Source: Drouetiella sp036703255
GTDB taxonomy: Bacteria; Cyanobacteriota; Cyanobacteriia; Elainellales; Elainellaceae
Assembly (NCBI GenBank): GCA_036703255.1
Contig: DATNPL010000139.1
Coordinates: 1 to 64,000 of the forward strand
Length of the DNA: 64,000 nt
Direction: 5' to 3'
Position 1 is the stretch's first letter. Each line of letters begins with the position of its first letter. Positions 61,837 to 64,000 of the stretch are shown here, in pieces. The notes beneath the pieces were generated by a model. The model saw nothing but the letters and a program-made list of their open reading frames with translations, did no database searches and was not told the DNA's origin. Both the position numbers and the translations under genes were made by a program.

Positions 61837-63507
61837 ATGCCGGCTATTGGTTTAAGTTTCCTCATGCTAACGGTATTGTCCTTGTTTCCTTTGGCGCAAG
61901 CTGTGATTGCGAGTACGCCTAACCTGCCTCCTGCCTCACCTGCACCGCTGATCCAAACGATCGCGCCAGCGCCCAACCCCTCCCCTAGTCCGGCCTCTGC
62001 CCCTGTGCCAATGCTGCAACCTGCCGCGCCGCGACAGATGGAAGTCGTGCGATCGCAGGATGTACGCGCCCTGCCCGGAAGCTTGGATAGTGTTCCAGTT
62101 TTTAACAGCAACAGCCCTGAGCTGATTCAGTCAGAGGGCATTTTGCTTTCCACTTTTCCGCCTGACACAATGCAGGACCCCTCAGCCCATCTCGACTATG
62201 CCTTTGAGGGACGCTTTGACCTGTTTGCTCATCATGTGGCAAAAGGCTCAGATGTAGATGACACGCGCACCATGTATCTCGGCGTTGTGGTCTATAATCC
62301 TGGCGATCAGCCTGTTACGTTAGAAATTTTGCAAGCCGTCAGCTACCTTAGCCAGGATGCGCCCTTTTTAGATTTACCTGCCTATGTGGCCAATCCGATG
62401 GGCACCGTGTTTGCAGGGCCGGGTAGCCGCACGACCACCGATATTCTGCGAGGACAGCGGCAGCCTCAATGGCCAACGCAAATTACGATTCCGCCTAAGC
62501 GCATTCAGCTTTTGCTGAATATGCCGATTCCTCTGCGTCAGCTCACCGTGCCCACAGATGGCACGCTGCCGCCTGGGTATTTAATCCCGGCTCCGAGCGT
62601 TCCGACTCAAACGGCAACCCTCATGGTCAATTCAACAGGCTCGTCTAGGACGGCTGCCAATGCCATCCCGGTGCCACGCCGCTCTGGAAACCAAAGTCGC
62701 CCCATTAATGGCCGCACTATCTTAATGCATCTGTCGAGTGATGGCCCCGTTTATATGGCTAGCTTGGCGATGCATGCGCCGCAGGTGGCGAGTGGTGCAG
62801 AACGAGTTCCGGCTCTGGCAGAGTGGGTGGATGTGCTGACAAAAGAGGGGTTGGCAAGTCCACGCGATCGCTCTCCTTCTCCCCCGGATAGCCGAGGTTT
62901 TACACGCTTCTTTTATGGTCGGGTATCGGGAGTTTCCCAAGGTTCCCAATGGCAAGCCACGGCCACCGACAATGCTGACGTAGACTACCTCAGCATTCCG
63001 CAAGTGGGAGAAGCGATTTCCTACGTGATTAGCACAGTCGATCGCAATACCTTTGGGACAGGGCAAATTCAGAGCGCCCCGATGCTGGTGCGCTATCCCG
63101 ATACGGCCTACCGCGCTCATGGCAACTATGGCGTGCGCTATAACGTAACGCTGCCGCTGTATAACAATACCGATGCAACCCAGAAAGTGGCCGTGATGCT
63201 GCAAACCCCTTTGCAGAACGAGCAAACCCAAAATGCTCTAAAATTCCGCGAACCGCCCGACAATATGGTTTTCTTCCGGGGTACCGTGCGCCTACGCTAC
63301 ACGAATGACCTTGGCTTGTCCCAAACGCGGTATCTACATTTGGTGCAGCGGCGCGGTCAGGAAGGTGAGCCTCTGCTACGGTTGACCCTACCTAAAGGCG
63401 TTCGGCGTTCGGTTGAGATAGAATTTGTCTATCCGCCAGATGCGACGCCGCCCCAGGTGCTGACGGTTCAAACGCTTGACGATCGCGTTCTTGCCGACAG
63501 CAACTGA
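61837..63507 (+). CDS. DUF3370 secreted protein
   Basis: A 556-residue protein with an N-terminal signal peptide (IGLSFLMLTVLSLFPLAQAVIAS). A Pro/Ala-rich stretch of about 50 residues follows. The main part is the cyanobacterial DUF3370 domain: GILLSTFPPDTMQDPSAHLDYAFEGRFDLFAHHVA, RTMYLGVVVYNPGDQPVTLEILQ, the middle AEWVDVLTKEGLASPRD, and the C-terminal GRVSGVSQGSQWQ and SYVISTVDRNTFGTGQIQSAPML. The family has no known function; a secreted, all-beta protein is evident. The gene has a separate transcript: the glucosidase upstream ends 470 bases earlier. Confidence 0.9.
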   Translation: MPAIGLSFLMLTVLSLFPLAQAVIASTPNLPPASPAPLIQTIAPAPNPSPSPASAPVPMLQPAAPRQMEVVRSQDVRALPGSLDSVPVFNSNSPELIQSEGILLSTFPPDTMQDPSAHLDYAFEGRFDLFAHHVAKGSDVDDTRTMYLGVVVYNPGDQPVTLEILQAVSYLSQDAPFLDLPAYVANPMGTVFAGPGSRTTTDILRGQRQPQWPTQITIPPKRIQLLLNMPIPLRQLTVPTDGTLPPGYLIPAPSVPTQTATLMVNSTGSSRTAANAIPVPRRSGNQSRPINGRTILMHLSSDGPVYMASLAMHAPQVASGAERVPALAEWVDVLTKEGLASPRDRSPSPPDSRGFTRFFYGRVSGVSQGSQWQATATDNADVDYLSIPQVGEAISYVISTVDRNTFGTGQIQSAPMLVRYPDTAYRAHGNYGVRYNVTLPLYNNTDATQKVAVMLQTPLQNEQTQNALKFREPPDNMVFFRGTVRLRYTNDLGLSQTRYLHLVQRRGQEGEPLLRLTLPKGVRRSVEIEFVYPPDATPPQVLTVQTLDDRVLADSN

Positions 63508-63566
63508 GGCTGGAAAAGCTGAGGCCAAAACCCTGAGGCCGAAAAACTGAGCTAGAGCAACCCGCT

Positions 63567-64000
63567 ATGGATGATCCGCCCAACACTAGCTCTAAAACTG
63601 ACACTGAAGCGATCGACATTGACATTCGGGACATGGGCATTGATGATCTGGCTCCTGTCTATCGTCTAGGTGAACGGTTATTCACGAGTGATCTGTATCC
63701 TTCGCTCTATCGCACCTGGGAAGAGTGGGAGGTGATTGGGTTCTACAATACTGATCCAGAGTATTGCCTGGTTGCCGATGCTGAAGGGCAACTTGCCGGA
63801 TTTGTGTTGGGCACGGTAATCAACAAGCCCTCCTGGACTTACGGCTATATTGTCTGGCTGGGGGTAAACCCCGATTTTCAGCGGCGGGGAATTGCCGATC
63901 GCCTGGTTGATACGCTGGTTGAGCGGATGATCGAGGAAGGCGCACGCTTCATGTTGGTTGATACCGATCCAACCAATGAACCCGCGATTAAATTTTTTAC
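63567..64000 (+). CDS. GNAT-family N-acetyltransferase (5' part only)
   Basis: The first 144 codons are in the window; the gene continues beyond 64000. After an acidic N-terminus (MDDPPNTSSKTDTEAIDIDIRDM) the GNAT fold is recognisable: DDLAPVYRLGERLF (helix 1), VADAEGQLAGFVLGTVI (strand 4), and the acetyl-CoA pyrophosphate loop LGVNPDFQRRGIADRLVDTL (QRRGIA). It resembles RimI-type and related acetyltransferases of broad specificity; the substrate is unknown. It is 60 bases after DUF3370 on the same strand, possibly co-transcribed. No stop is reached. Confidence 0.88.
   Translation, partial: MDDPPNTSSKTDTEAIDIDIRDMGIDDLAPVYRLGERLFTSDLYPSLYRTWEEWEVIGFYNTDPEYCLVADAEGQLAGFVLGTVINKPSWTYGYIVWLGVNPDFQRRGIADRLVDTLVERMIEEGARFMLVDTDPTNEPAIKFF

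Overview
The window comes from a cyanobacterium. The palindrome GCGATCGC and its GCGATCG variants occur throughout, in coding and non-coding DNA, which is the typical cyanobacterial HIP1 signature. Many proteins belong to families that are mainly or only cyanobacterial: NrtA-NrtB-NrtC-NrtD with the fused NrtC, DUF2808, DUF3370, DUF3493, a HepA-like exporter, the short HNH protein, and type III glutamine synthetase. The chromosomal housekeeping content (polA, alr, rsmA-ispE, hflX, two tRNAs) argues for a chromosome, not a plasmid. The large caspase, WD40 and adhesin genes fit a large-genome, probably filamentous lineage, but the species cannot be named from this sequence.

Layout. 1-3.8 kb: a GntR-type regulator faces a ring-opening amidohydrolase and a dienelactone hydrolase (likely operon), then a Nif11-like small protein. 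3.9-5.6 kb: hflX. 5.6-7.1 kb: about 1.5 kb without a gene. 7.1-12.3 kb: a 1736-residue caspase/nSTAND/membrane/WD40 protein. 12.4-20.6 kb: folate cyclo-ligase, tRNA-Ser(GCU), alr, an HNH protein, a DHH phosphoesterase, a small DMT transporter and polA. 20.8-24.4 kb: a marR-hlyD-emrB-like efflux operon. 24.5-28.2 kb: DUF2808 and SIMPL secreted proteins, then rsmA-ispE. 28.3-30.5 kb: tRNA-Gly(UCC) followed by an IS630 transposase remnant and an isolated WD40 gene, an accessory-looking patch. 30.5-32.4 kb: a permease and its TIGR03943 partner. 32.7-40 kb: a recombinase-domain protein without a catalytic domain, PPK2, glnN, a DUF4333 lipoprotein, two ferritin-fold proteins (bacterioferritin-like and Dps), a small CxC protein and an InsA-like zinc-ribbon/HTH protein. 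40.6-46 kb: nrtABCD on the minus strand. 46.2-47.2 kb: an LPG-synthase-type membrane protein. 47.6-56.9 kb: a broken DUF4347 start, a 1686-residue Ig-like/RTX adhesin, a HepA-like ABC exporter with a degenerate histidine-kinase-like tail, a GT4 glycosyltransferase and a DUF3493 protein. 57.2-64 kb: an FAD oxidoreductase, a glycogen-debranching-type glucosidase, DUF3370 and the start of a GNAT acetyltransferase that runs off the window.

Themes. Nitrogen assimilation is represented by nrtABCD and glnN. Storage and iron/stress handling are represented by PPK2, debranching enzyme, ferritin-like protein and Dps. Cell surface and matrix are represented by the RTX adhesin, exporter and glycosyltransferase. 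The most promising candidate for an unusual system is the caspase-nSTAND-WD40 protein, whose architecture fits a ligand-sensing regulated-death or anti-phage effector. Second is the exporter carrying a HisKA-like tail without its histidine. Intergenic spaces hold a striking set of long, near-perfect palindromes with very short loops, and two of the sites share an identical 17-mer.
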